Assembly: GCF_000420665.1 (NCBI RefSeq)
Contig: NZ_ATVJ01000001.1
Location: 248,001-312,000, forward strand
Origin: Ponticaulis koreensis DSM 19734
GTDB taxonomy: Bacteria > Pseudomonadota > Alphaproteobacteria > Caulobacterales > Hyphomonadaceae
Length of the DNA: 64,000 nt
Reading direction: 5' to 3'
Part shown: one piece after another, positions 16,350 through 24,887 of the stretch
Numbering within the stretch: the first letter of the stretch is position 1
Layout: the number at the start of each line of letters is the position of its first letter
The notes under the pieces: generated by a model
What the model was told of the DNA's origin: nothing
The model's database searches: none
The model's input: the letters and a program-made list of their open reading frames with translations, nothing else
Translations under genes and position numbers: made by a program

Positions 16350-17488
16350 TCGAGGCAGTCATACACGGCATCAAACAGTCGTTGCGCGCGCGGGTCGCCC
16401 TGCAAATACGCCGACTGTTTGTTCATGACATATGCGCAGGAGAGCTGGTTGTCCGGATCTCCGAAAGCCGCTGAACCGCCCCAGCCTGAATGGCCCCAAC
16501 TATTCGGGTTCGGCCCGTAAAAGCCGGAATTATTGCCCATCACGCCCGCAGCGAACTCGATATTAAATGGCAGGACGCGGTCCTGCCCCGTCGTGCGGAC
16601 GGTCAGAAAATCATTCCAGGTGTCGCTGCTCATGAGCGATGACTTCACCACGCCCTGATTGGCAAAGGCCGAATAAAGCTGCGCTACGCTTTGCGCCGTG
16701 CCGTGACCATTCGCGGATGGAATTTCTACTTCTCGCCAGACTTTCGTACCGCGCTCCGGCGCTGACCATGCCGTGAGAAACGCGGCCTTGTTGTAGCGAT
16801 TGAGGTCACCAAGCTTCGGCATTTCTTTCGGACGCATGATCTCGCTGATCCGGTCATGCTCACTTTCTGGCGTGCCGACCCAGAAGTCGATCGCTTCATC
16901 GCCGCCTGCCGCTGTGCCGGTAATATCTTCGGCAAGAACTGTGCCGAGCGAATGGCCCGCAAGACGCTCAACGATCTCACCCGCCAGATAGCCCCATGTA
17001 AGCGGATGATAGCCACTCGTGCCATCGGGAACCGGCGACCAGAGCGGCGCGGTTTCCGCAAGCTTTGCGCTCAGCTCACGTGGCTTCAGCCAGAGCGCCG
17101 GATCAATCCGCTCTTCAAAGCCGCAAAGCCCCGCCTGATGGCTGAGCAGATCTGCGATGGTGAGCTCGTCTTTACCCTCAGCAGCAAATTCCGGCCAGAA
17201 CTCTGCGACACGCGTATCCAGCGTGATGCCGGGCGCCTTATCAACCACATGGCCGACAACCAGCGAGGCGATCGGCTTGGTCGTGGAATAGACCGGTGTC
17301 AGTGTATGCTCGTCGAAAAGCCGGGTCTTCGCGCGGTCTGCATAGCCACCCTGCAGGCTGATAATGCATTCACCATTCTGATAGGCGGCGAAGCCCGCAC
17401 CCAGTTCACCATCATCAGCGAAATTCTCTTCGAACACGCGACGTACGTCTTCAAAACCGGTTTTCACATGTCCGCGAGAGAGTTTCAT
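16346..17488 (-). CDS. Serine hydrolase of the class C beta-lactamase / EstB family
   Basis: A 380-residue protein with the SxxK catalytic motif S68-T-T-K71 in VYSTTKPIASL, the tyrosine motif at about Y160 (SGYHPLTWG) and the late HSGWGGS box in place of KTG. These fit family VIII esterases and EstB-like hydrolases rather than true AmpC. No signal peptide is seen, so it is probably cytosolic. The substrate cannot be told from sequence; esters or amides of small acids are typical. The start ATG follows AGGTGAT. Confidence 0.87.
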   Translation of the reverse strand: MKLSRGHVKTGFEDVRRVFEENFADDGELGAGFAAYQNGECIISLQGGYADRAKTRLFDEHTLTPVYSTTKPIASLVVGHVVDKAPGITLDTRVAEFWPEFAAEGKDELTIADLLSHQAGLCGFEERIDPALWLKPRELSAKLAETAPLWSPVPDGTSGYHPLTWGYLAGEIVERLAGHSLGTVLAEDITGTAAGGDEAIDFWVGTPESEHDRISEIMRPKEMPKLGDLNRYNKAAFLTAWSAPERGTKVWREVEIPSANGHGTAQSVAQLYSAFANQGVVKSSLMSSDTWNDFLTVRTTGQDRVLPFNIEFAAGVMGNNSGFYGPNPNSWGHSGWGGSAAFGDPDNQLSCAYVMNKQSAYLQGDPRAQRLFDAVYDCLD

Positions 17489-17633
17489 ATCACCTACCTA
17501 TCCAAACCTGATGCAGCATACGGCCTAAATCCATTCCACTCAGCTTTCAAATGGTGTGCACGCTCAGTTTTTTAAGAAACGGCATCTATTTGATAGATTC
17601 CCCTTTGTAACGGATGAGCGTAAGACGAGACGT

Positions 17634-18275
17634 ATGACAGACACCGCCTCCATCGAAAACGAAGACACATCGATCCTGACCGCGCTTGACCGTCTGAGCG
17701 ACAGCGCGCCGGAAGAGGGACTGACACTTCGCGAAATTTTCGATGCTCTGGACGAACGTGCATTCGGCGCCATTCTGTTTGCGCTTGCACTGCCCTGCTG
17801 CATCCCGTTCCTCTACGCCGTGCCGCAGATCGTATCCTTACCGATGGCAGCCATCGCCTTTCAAATGGTGCTTGGCCGACATGAACCATGGCTTCCTGAG
17901 AAATTCGCCGCCCGCCGTATCGACAAAGCTGGACTGGAGCGCATTTCACGCTCGGGGCGCAAATTCTTTGGCTGGGCCGAAAAGATTGCGCGCCCGCGCC
18001 TGACGTTTCTCGTCCATTCCGCGGCAGAGCGCGTGATTGGCGCGTTCCTTTGCCTGTTCTGCGGGTCAATTCTGGTTCCGCTGCCGCTAACCAACACGAC
18101 ACCGGGCTTTGCCGTTGCACTTGTCTCCTTCGGCTTAATGGCGCGTGATGGCGCGATGATGATTGCCGGCCTGATCATCGGCATCAGCTGGATTGGAATG
18201 TTGTTCATTCTCGGGCCGGTAGCTCTCAAAGAATTAATCAAAGGCGCGCTTGCCATGATGGGAATTGGCAGCTGA
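17634..18275 (+). CDS. ExoD-family membrane protein
   Basis: A 213-residue inner-membrane protein of the ExoD family, first linked to exopolysaccharide production and alkali tolerance in Sinorhizobium. Family traits are LREIFDALDERAFGAILFALALPCCIPFL near the start of the membrane part, the IVSLPMAAIAFQMVLGRHEPWLP segment and several C-terminal helices (FLCLFCGSILVPLPLTN, AMMIAGLIIGISWIGMLF). The molecular role is not established. The ATG at 17634 was chosen because the longer frame adds a basic stretch unlike the family. Confidence 0.8.
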   Translation: MTDTASIENEDTSILTALDRLSDSAPEEGLTLREIFDALDERAFGAILFALALPCCIPFLYAVPQIVSLPMAAIAFQMVLGRHEPWLPEKFAARRIDKAGLERISRSGRKFFGWAEKIARPRLTFLVHSAAERVIGAFLCLFCGSILVPLPLTNTTPGFAVALVSFGLMARDGAMMIAGLIIGISWIGMLFILGPVALKELIKGALAMMGIGS

Positions 18276-18349
18276 TAAAGTGATGCCTGCGGTCTCCGGT
18301 CGCAGTGTCACGTTTGCAAATCACTGTCATTCTCTCAGGAATGCCTGAA

Positions 18350-18892
18350 ATGAAGCTAAAGCCCGAATCCTGGCCGGTACTGGCCTTCATCGCCTCTGCC
18401 GCCCTGATCGCAGGCGCGCACGCATTCGAGCGCTTCGGGCATTATCTCCCCTGCGAGCTATGTCTTCGCCAGCGAGAAATTCACTGGGCAGCAATGACCA
18501 TCGCCGCCATAGGCTTTATCGTCGTAAAGCGCTGGTCCACACCGCGTCTGCTCGGCGCCGTGAATGTGCTTCTATTCCTCATCTTCATGACGAGCCTCGT
18601 CGTAGCCGCCTATCATGCTGGCGTCGAATGGGAGATTTTTGAGGGGCCATCAGGTTGCTCATCGACGGCGGGTGGCGCAAGCGCCACGGTCATTCCGAAT
18701 GGTATTCCGTCGTTTGAAGACCTCAACCGACCTATTGGAACCGTGTCATGCGATGTCGCGGCATGGCGCCTGTTCGGCATTTCCATGGCCGGATACAATG
18801 CGCTCATATCACTAGTTCTTGCGGGGGCATCAGCCTTCTTCGCCACTAAAGCTCTCGCCCGCGCAGACAAGCCAAGCGACCCCGTTTACTAA
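18350..18892 (+). CDS. dsbB: Disulfide bond formation protein B
   Basis: Inner-membrane quinone reductase that re-oxidises DsbA and so drives disulfide formation in the periplasm. The 180 residues have four predicted helices, the first cysteine pair in PCELCLRQREIHW and the second pair in the large periplasmic loop (GPSGC and GTVSCD). DsbA is not in the window. The ATG at 18350 is preferred because AGGA lies about 11 bases before it; an ATG three codons upstream directly abuts that AGGA. It is convergent with the lipoprotein gene, 2 bases apart. Confidence 0.88.
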   Translation: MKLKPESWPVLAFIASAALIAGAHAFERFGHYLPCELCLRQREIHWAAMTIAAIGFIVVKRWSTPRLLGAVNVLLFLIFMTSLVVAAYHAGVEWEIFEGPSGCSSTAGGASATVIPNGIPSFEDLNRPIGTVSCDVAAWRLFGISMAGYNALISLVLAGASAFFATKALARADKPSDPVY

Positions 18893-18894
18893 GA

Positions 18895-19758
18895 CTAACG
18901 ACACCCTTTCGGGTGGAACTGCCCAAGAGACGCATCCAGCGGCGAGCTGAGCTGGATATTGCAACCTGTCCCGCTATCTGCCCGCGCAAACATGACATCT
19001 CCGTCGAACCAGACTGCTGCCTGCTCGGATGACACCGGATCAAAGAAGCCGAGTTCACCTGTATCGACTTCCGCTCCGCATTCTTCATAACGGCCCACCC
19101 CATCAACGAGGATCATGCCGACTGTACCCTGCTCACGCGGATAAAGCGCGCGCACAAACCGCGGTCCGTCCGCAGCTTCCAGACACGCATCTATCGCCTC
19201 AATCGAGCCCGGGACGAGTTGATACCATAAAGGCAGATCACCGCCGTCGCGAACTTCGGTCGTCTCCATTCCGGCGCACCCGACATACTCTGCGTCCTCA
19301 AAAAGAACGGTGACGCTGAGCTCACTATCAGCCGCTTCGCATCCACCCGTCGCAAGCGTGATATCGAGGCCCTCAGTGTTAAACCGCATGCGTCCGTTGC
19401 CGGCGTCTGGCAACTCAGGAATTGGGACTTCGATCAACGGAAGTCCGGGCCGGTCGAGTGTGATCCAGCCGCCTTCAAAACTGCCTGACCAGAAAGGCTC
19501 TGTGCCCGACATGATTATGGGAAGATCAACGCCGAGAATTTCATCTGTCATATTGAGCACGACAGGTTCCTCGATGACCGGTGCGGTGACGCGTTCAGCC
19601 TCTGACGCAATCACGACCGGACGCTCAATATTACCTGTCTGCGCGATTGAGGACGACGTGTCAGACCGCTCTTCTGTGTCCGTCCCGCCACATGATGCCA
19701 GTGCAGACGCCGCGACGGCGCTAATCATGAACTTTGAAATATGCCTGATGCCAGTCAT
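18895..19758 (-). CDS. COG3650-like lipoprotein
   Basis: A 287-residue lipoprotein. A short basic start and hydrophobic segment end in the lipobox ALASC (Cys at about residue 23), followed by GGTDTEERSD. The middle carries IIMSGTEPFWSGSFEGGWITL, close to the G-x-EPFW pattern of an uncharacterised family of envelope proteins, and several scattered cysteines (CEAADS, YVGCAG, DACLEA, EECGAE, GCNIQL). Function is unknown. The ATG at 19758 is chosen because GGGGGAG lies 6 bases before it; the ATG at 19764 would sit directly on that site. Confidence 0.6.
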   Translation of the reverse strand: MTGIRHISKFMISAVAASALASCGGTDTEERSDTSSSIAQTGNIERPVVIASEAERVTAPVIEEPVVLNMTDEILGVDLPIIMSGTEPFWSGSFEGGWITLDRPGLPLIEVPIPELPDAGNGRMRFNTEGLDITLATGGCEAADSELSVTVLFEDAEYVGCAGMETTEVRDGGDLPLWYQLVPGSIEAIDACLEAADGPRFVRALYPREQGTVGMILVDGVGRYEECGAEVDTGELGFFDPVSSEQAAVWFDGDVMFARADSGTGCNIQLSSPLDASLGQFHPKGCR

Positions 19759-20095
19759 ATCCATCTCCCCCGGTGAGACTCAAAGTTTACCACGTTTCGC
19801 GTGTTCGAACAGATAGATCGATATGCATTGTCGCTGAGCCCATATGCTCCGTACACGACACATCTGGCACGTCCTAAATTCAGACCTAAAACCGGCTCCA
19901 TATTGTGACGTGAAAAGCACGATGTAGCTCAATAAGCACATTAATGCCGCTCACCCTGCATTTCAGTCTTGCTCTGATGAAACAGTTTATGACTTACACA
20001 GCGCAAGGCTGGAGGAAGCCCCTTTTTACATAGAAGTCATCCGGAACTGTTTCGAGATGACCGGTCTCACCCACTTCTCAAACAGGAACGTGAAA
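19759..20095. other. Intergenic region before the TonB receptor
   Basis: A 337-bp gap between divergent genes. It should hold promoters for both, but I see no clear operator, Fur-like box, terminator or RNA fold. A weak 4-bp GGCT/AGCC hairpin before a T-run near 20007-20026 is not convincing. Confidence 0.4.
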
Positions 20096-22336
20096 ATGAC
20101 CTCGATCAAATCTCTTTACAGTACATCCGCTATCGCCCTTCTCGCACTCGCCATGTCTCCAATGGCAACTGCGCAGGAAGAAGAATCCCGCCTTGATACC
20201 GTTACGGTTTCAGCCCAACGCCTTGAAGAAAGCCTTCAGGACGTTCCGCTGTCCGTCAGCCAGGTTTCAGGCGAGCGCCTCGACGTTATCTCGTCTGGTG
20301 GCGCAGATATCCGCTTCCTGTCTGCGCGCGTTCCTAGCGTCATCGCAGAGAGCTCTTTCGGTCGTGCATTCCCGCGCTTCTACATTCGCGGCATCGGCAA
20401 CACAGACTTCGACCTGAACGCATCCCAGCCAGTTTCTCTGGTTTATGACGATGTTCCTTATGAGAACCCGATCCTTAAAGGATATCCGGTTTTCGACATT
20501 GAAGACATCGAAGTTCTGCGCGGTCCACAAGGCACGCTGTTTGGACGCAACACACCAGGTGGCATCATTAAATTCGACTCAGTTGCACCAACTGACGAGT
20601 TCGACGCTTATCTCGACGTGACATACGGGTCTTACAACACCGCCGAAATCGAAGGCGCTGTCGGTGGCCGCGTTCACGAAGCACTCGCTGTTCGCCTGTC
20701 CGGCCTCTACCAGTACCGCGACGACTATGTCGACAACGCGTTCACCGGCTATGACGACGTCTATGAAGGCTTCCAGGAATATGCCGTTCGTGGTCAGGCA
20801 CTCTTCACGCCGTTCGACAACGACTTCGAAGCTCTCTTCAACGTTCACGCACGCTCCAACCGCTCTTCAGCGCGTCTTTTCCGTGCGAACATTATTGACC
20901 CGGGCACAAACGGTGTCGGCTCCAACTTCGACCGCGACACGGTTTATTTCGACGGTCAGAACAGTCTTTCCCAGAACGCCTGGGGCTCAACCATCACACT
21001 GACGAAATCTCTGTCTGATGCGATCGACGCAACATATGTCTTCAGCTTCGAAACAGCTGATGTTGAATCTGTCGGCGACATTGACGGCGGCTTCGGCGCA
21101 GCTTTCCTCGGCGCTGGCAATTTCGGACCGGGTTTCATCCCGTTCCCGTCTGAAAGCGGTGGCCGCGTCAACAATATTGACCAGTACACAAACGAGCTCC
21201 GCCTCGCTTATGACAATGGCGGCCGTCTGACAGGTCAGGCAGGTTTCTTCCTCTTTGACGAAACTGTCGACATCACATCTACAAGCTTCGACAGCCTGGC
21301 ACCGGGCAACCCGCTCAACGGTGAGGCTGTTCGTACAGGCGACACAGAGTCTTCAGCTCTTTTTGCGTCTCTGACATACGATCTGACTGAGCGCCTCTCC
21401 GTTCAGGCCGGTGCGCGCTATACGCAAGAAGACAAAACCTTCTCAGTTGCACGTACGCTTGGCCCGTTCGGCGCCCCTCCGCTGGGTCCGATTGACGGCG
21501 AAACCGGTGACGACTTCATCAGCTGGGACCTCACAGCGATGTATGACCTCAACGAGAACACCAACGTCTACGGCCGTGTCGCACGTGGCTTCCGTGGCCC
21601 GTCTATTCAGGGTCGTCTCGTATTCGGCGACCTCGTCTCTATCGCTGACACTGAGTCCGTTATCTCTTACGAAGCGGGTGTGAAGTCTGACATTCTGCCT
21701 AACGTTCGCGGTAGCGCGTCTGTCTTCTACTACACTCTGGAAGACCAGCAGCTCACAATCGTTGGCGGCCTGAACAACACAGTTGCTCTGTTCAACGCAG
21801 ACGAAGGCCGTGGCTACGGTTTCGAAGCTGAAGTTGAAGCCGCACCAATCGAGAACCTGCTTCTCACAGGTGGCCTGTCTTACAACAACACCGAGATCCT
21901 TGATGATGTACTGATCGCACCGGGCTGCGGCGCGCCATGTACAGTTCTTGATCCGGAAGTCTACGACAGCAACAACAACTTCCTCGGCTACAACATCTCC
22001 GGCAACCCGTTCCCGAACTCTCCGGAGTGGATTGCTAACTTCACAGCACGCTATGCTATCCCGTTCCGTGAAGGCGAGTTCTTCGCTTACACAGACTGGG
22101 CTTACAAAGGCGACACCAACTTCTTCCTCTATGAGAGCGTCGAGTTCTCTGAAGACGGTTACTGGGAAGGCGGCCTGCGCGCAGGTTACGCGAGCGATGC
22201 CGGCTGGGAAGCTTCTGTGTTTGCACGCAACATCACAGATGTTGAAGTGCTCGAAGGCGCAATCGACTTCAACAACCTGACAGGCTTTGTGAACGAGCCG
22301 CGCATTGTTGGCGTGTCCTTCTCGATCCACAACTAA
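20096..22336 (+). CDS. TonB-dependent outer-membrane receptor
   Basis: A 746-residue beta-barrel receptor for energy-dependent uptake of a large or scarce ligand, powered by TonB-ExbBD. A signal peptide ends near ATAQEEE. A TonB-box-like segment LDTVTVSAQRLEE and a plug domain follow, with SVSQVSGERLDVI, FYIRGIGNTDFD and VLRGPQGTLFGRNTPGGIIKF. The rest is the barrel, closing with RIVGVSFSIHN. The last residue is Asn rather than the usual aromatic, although Phe is four from the end. Ligand is unknown; siderophores or plant and algal compounds are typical of this subfamily. Codon use is strongly biased, suggesting high expression. The ATG follows AACAGGAACG. Confidence 0.93.
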   Translation: MTSIKSLYSTSAIALLALAMSPMATAQEEESRLDTVTVSAQRLEESLQDVPLSVSQVSGERLDVISSGGADIRFLSARVPSVIAESSFGRAFPRFYIRGIGNTDFDLNASQPVSLVYDDVPYENPILKGYPVFDIEDIEVLRGPQGTLFGRNTPGGIIKFDSVAPTDEFDAYLDVTYGSYNTAEIEGAVGGRVHEALAVRLSGLYQYRDDYVDNAFTGYDDVYEGFQEYAVRGQALFTPFDNDFEALFNVHARSNRSSARLFRANIIDPGTNGVGSNFDRDTVYFDGQNSLSQNAWGSTITLTKSLSDAIDATYVFSFETADVESVGDIDGGFGAAFLGAGNFGPGFIPFPSESGGRVNNIDQYTNELRLAYDNGGRLTGQAGFFLFDETVDITSTSFDSLAPGNPLNGEAVRTGDTESSALFASLTYDLTERLSVQAGARYTQEDKTFSVARTLGPFGAPPLGPIDGETGDDFISWDLTAMYDLNENTNVYGRVARGFRGPSIQGRLVFGDLVSIADTESVISYEAGVKSDILPNVRGSASVFYYTLEDQQLTIVGGLNNTVALFNADEGRGYGFEAEVEAAPIENLLLTGGLSYNNTEILDDVLIAPGCGAPCTVLDPEVYDSNNNFLGYNISGNPFPNSPEWIANFTARYAIPFREGEFFAYTDWAYKGDTNFFLYESVEFSEDGYWEGGLRAGYASDAGWEASVFARNITDVEVLEGAIDFNNLTGFVNEPRIVGVSFSIHN

Positions 22337-22358
22337 GCGTCAGAGATGACCTGATACG

Positions 22359-22389
22359 AAAAGCCCGCTCACTCGAGCGGGCTTTTTTT
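22359..22389 (+). terminator. Intrinsic terminator after the TonB receptor
   Basis: The 10-bp stem AAGCCCGCTC (22361-22370) and GAGCGGGCTT (22375-22384), with loop ACTC, is followed by a T-run. Confidence 0.9.
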
Positions 22390-22867
22390 ATTTCTGTCGC
22401 ATCCGCTTTTCAAACTCGCGCTGTTCCCACTCCCGACCGAAAACGACGCCTTCACCGAAGACAGACCACGCATGCACAGCGAGCCCGAAAATCCATGGCA
22501 GAGTCATATAGATCACCCAGATTTCATCTGGCGTGGTTAGAAGATTGAACGCCAGCATACCGACATTGAAAATGAGAAAGCAGCCGAGATGGACATAAAA
22601 CCATTTCAGCGCTTCGACTTGTTCGATCACTTCCTGCTCGCGGTCGGTCCGCGGTGCTTCGGGCATAGTTTGGACAGGCATGGGTTGCTGCTCCTCAATG
22701 AGAGTGCTGACACTCGTTTCCAGTACAGCAGCCAGACATTTCAGAGATTCCAGACCGATCTTGTTCCCACTTTCCGCGCGCTGGATTGTGCGCACGCTCA
22801 CGCCGGAAACCTGAGCAAGGTCTTCCTGTGACCATCCTTTTTCCGAGCGTCGTGTAGCAAGGCTCAT
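22388..22867 (-). CDS. XRE-family regulator fused to a 2TM domain
   Basis: A 159-residue protein. The N-terminal helix-turn-helix (about 1-60, with GWSQEDLAQVSGVSVRTIQRAE) is of the Cro/CI type. After a Pro/Gln linker come two hydrophobic helices (VHLGCFLIFNVGMLAFNLL and IYMTLPWIFGLAVHAW), matching the 2TM module often fused to such regulators. It is therefore a membrane-tethered DNA-binding protein. Targets are unknown; its own promoter or the neighbouring TonB receptor are candidates. The ATG at 22867 follows AAGGGAAACC; the longer frame would run into the terminator of the next gene. Confidence 0.82.
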   Translation of the reverse strand: MSLATRRSEKGWSQEDLAQVSGVSVRTIQRAESGNKIGLESLKCLAAVLETSVSTLIEEQQPMPVQTMPEAPRTDREQEVIEQVEALKWFYVHLGCFLIFNVGMLAFNLLTTPDEIWVIYMTLPWIFGLAVHAWSVFGEGVVFGREWEQREFEKRMRQK

Positions 22868-22942
22868 TGCCGGTTTCCCTTTTCGTCTGCTGCCAGACTG
22901 ACATCGTGCGAGGAGGCACCAGACGCCACGACAGAAACCCGA

Positions 22943-22971
22943 CAAAAACCCGCCAAACAGCGTTGGCGGGT
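22943..22971 (-). terminator. Intrinsic terminator after the TauD-type gene
   Basis: A 9-bp stem (ACCCGCCAA at 22948-22956, TTGGCGGGT at 22963-22971) is followed on the minus strand by TTTTTG. It ends the dioxygenase transcript before the XRE gene. Confidence 0.85.
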
Positions 22972-22981
22972 CCCTGTTAGC

Positions 22982-23842
22982 CTATCTTTCCGGATCGAAG
23001 AAAGGCCTGTCACCGGCAATTGTTACACGCTCCATCACGCGGCGCTGCGGGAAGTAGTCACTCGCAGCGTAATGCTGGCAGGCACGGTTATCCCAGAAAG
23101 CAAGGCTACCGGCTTCCCATCGGAACCGGCATTGATGCTCAGGAACAGCTGCAAAGGTGTAGAGATGCGCAAGCAGCCAGTCGCTCTCCTTCTTTGAGAG
23201 GCCCACAATCTGGTCTGTGAAGGCTGTATTCACATAGAGCGCGCGACGCCCCGTTTCAGGATGTGTCCGTACGACCGGATGTTCCTGTACCGGATATTGC
23301 GCGTGAAGCTCTTCGATGGACTTGTTGAGCCGATCTGCAAACACGCGCGCAATGTCATGGCGAGCCGCAAGGCCGCTCACCCAGTCTTTCATCGCAGGCG
23401 ACAACGCATCATAAGCGGCATACATGCAGGAAAACAGCGTATCACCGCCAAACGGTGGAACTTCACGCGCGCGCAGAATGGACCCCAGCGACGGCTCGGG
23501 TCGCCAGGTAACATCTGAATGCCAGGCATTCTCGCGGCCTTTCGACGTCTCATCATGCGTAATGCGGAGGATTTCCGGATCCTCCTGCCCCTTCGGTGTG
23601 GCAGGGTGAATTTCCAGATCACCGAACCGGCGCGCAAAAGCGATATGCTCTGCTGCCGTCAGCTCATGCTGGTCACGGAAAAAGACGACCTTGAATTCGA
23701 GAAGTGCGCGGCGAATTTCCGATATTGCCGCATCAGGCAGGTCACCTGACAGTTTCAGACCTGAGAGCTCGGCGCCGATCATGGGCGACAGCTGTTTAAT
23801 CTCAAAAAAAGTGAAGTCCGCCGGGTTAACGTTCACGGTCAT
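22982..23842 (-). CDS. TauD/TfdA-family Fe(II)/2-oxoglutarate dioxygenase
   Basis: A 286-residue non-haem iron oxygenase. The iron ligands are H108 and D110 in AWHSDVTW and H257 in ACQHYA. The 2-oxoglutarate arginine is in RRVMERVTI (about R268-R272). Close relatives use taurine, alkyl sulfonates or sulfates, or phenoxy acids, releasing sulfite, sulfate or an alcohol. No sulfonate ABC transporter is adjacent, so the substrate stays open. The ATG at 23842 follows GGGAGGAAAAAGC, a near-ideal ribosome site. Confidence 0.88.
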   Translation of the reverse strand: MTVNVNPADFTFFEIKQLSPMIGAELSGLKLSGDLPDAAISEIRRALLEFKVVFFRDQHELTAAEHIAFARRFGDLEIHPATPKGQEDPEILRITHDETSKGRENAWHSDVTWRPEPSLGSILRAREVPPFGGDTLFSCMYAAYDALSPAMKDWVSGLAARHDIARVFADRLNKSIEELHAQYPVQEHPVVRTHPETGRRALYVNTAFTDQIVGLSKKESDWLLAHLYTFAAVPEHQCRFRWEAGSLAFWDNRACQHYAASDYFPQRRVMERVTIAGDRPFFDPER

Positions 23843-23911
23843 GCTTTTTCCTCCCGCTATTTTATTTTTAGAAGAGCGTAACGCCAAAGCCGGAAATCAC
23901 GAAACGACACA

Positions 23912-23940
23912 AAAAAATCGGGGCGGATCGCTCCGCCCCG
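23912..23940 (-). terminator. Intrinsic terminator after ompW
   Basis: CGGGGCGGA and TCCGCCCCG form a strong stem within 23919-23940. On the minus strand it is followed by a T-run (A-run at 23911-23917), which fits the end of the OmpW transcript. Confidence 0.85.
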
Positions 23941-24029
23941 TATCGGGTCCAGTTAGTTGCTGACCTGTAGAATGGACCCAAGTTCAAAACTGCTGGGAGG
24001 ATGTTGCAGTTTAAACTTTGTGTCCGTTC

Positions 24030-24692
24030 CTAGTAGCGGTAGCCAAAGCCTACGCCGACCACGAGCGGGTTGATGTCCACGTCGGCGTCAACCGTCGCGC
24101 CGAGCGCAGTTGTAAGGTCGACGGTTACGTCTGTGTTGATCCAGATTTTCTTTACATCGACGTTCAGCAGCCAACCACCTGGCTCACCGTCAAGATCGTA
24201 GTCGAGACCAGCCTGCAGAGCGAGGCCGAAGCTTGGGTCATAGTCGATGTCATCAGCGACCGGACCGGCATTTTCATCAAAGAAAATCGTGTAGTTCACG
24301 CCGATACCCGCATACGGCGTGATATTGGATTCATTATTGAAATGATATTGCAGCGTCAGAGTTGGCGGCAGAAGTGTCACGTCGCCGAGGTCAACGTTTG
24401 CGCCACCGACAGCCGCTACGTTTGTCGCCGTCACATCGTGTGGTGTCACACCAAGGATCAGCTCAGCCGCGATATTGTCTGAGAAGAAGTATGTAATGTC
24501 GAGTTCCGGAACGTAACCGGCATCGATATCGACATCGCCACCAAGAGGCGCACCAGCTACGCTGAGATCAGCACTTTCGGAAGGGAAAACACCGAGTACG
24601 CGACCGCGAATCTGCCATGGGCTTTCTGCCATTGCAGAAGTTCCCAGAAGGGCTGTTGTGAGTGCGAGAAGGGCATATTTAGATTTAGACAT
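24030..24692 (-). CDS. ompW: OmpW-family outer-membrane protein
   Basis: A 220-residue eight-stranded barrel. A signal peptide (MSKSKYALLALTTALLGTSAMA) is followed by SPWQIRGRVLGVFPSESAD, and the family core GYVPELDITYFFSDNIAAEL, LGDVTLLPPTLTLQYHF and ITPYAGIGVNYTIFF. It ends in GVGFGYRY with an aromatic residue, as expected for Bam-dependent insertion. OmpW proteins are thought to pass small hydrophobic molecules. The ATG at 24692 follows GGAGAG. It is a single-gene unit with its own terminator. Confidence 0.92.
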   Translation of the reverse strand: MSKSKYALLALTTALLGTSAMAESPWQIRGRVLGVFPSESADLSVAGAPLGGDVDIDAGYVPELDITYFFSDNIAAELILGVTPHDVTATNVAAVGGANVDLGDVTLLPPTLTLQYHFNNESNITPYAGIGVNYTIFFDENAGPVADDIDYDPSFGLALQAGLDYDLDGEPGGWLLNVDVKKIWINTDVTVDLTTALGATVDADVDINPLVVGVGFGYRY

Positions 24693-24887
24693 GAAGCGCT
24701 CTCCGTCTGCGCGTTTTGTTGATGCCCCCTTGTGCACCCATATAACCCATATAAAAAGTGCGTGTTTTGACGCGCGTCATCCTGTCACTCAGACGACTGA
24801 ATTACTTGACTTTCTAATTAATACCTGTAAGGTTATTGTGGGTAATTTGCGCACTTTCCAAGGCAACCCGCACAGCCCTCTGGACTG

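Noticed and set aside
20007-20026. A hairpin with a T-run before the TonB receptor
   Set aside because: The stem is only 4 bp, so it is not distinguishable from chance.
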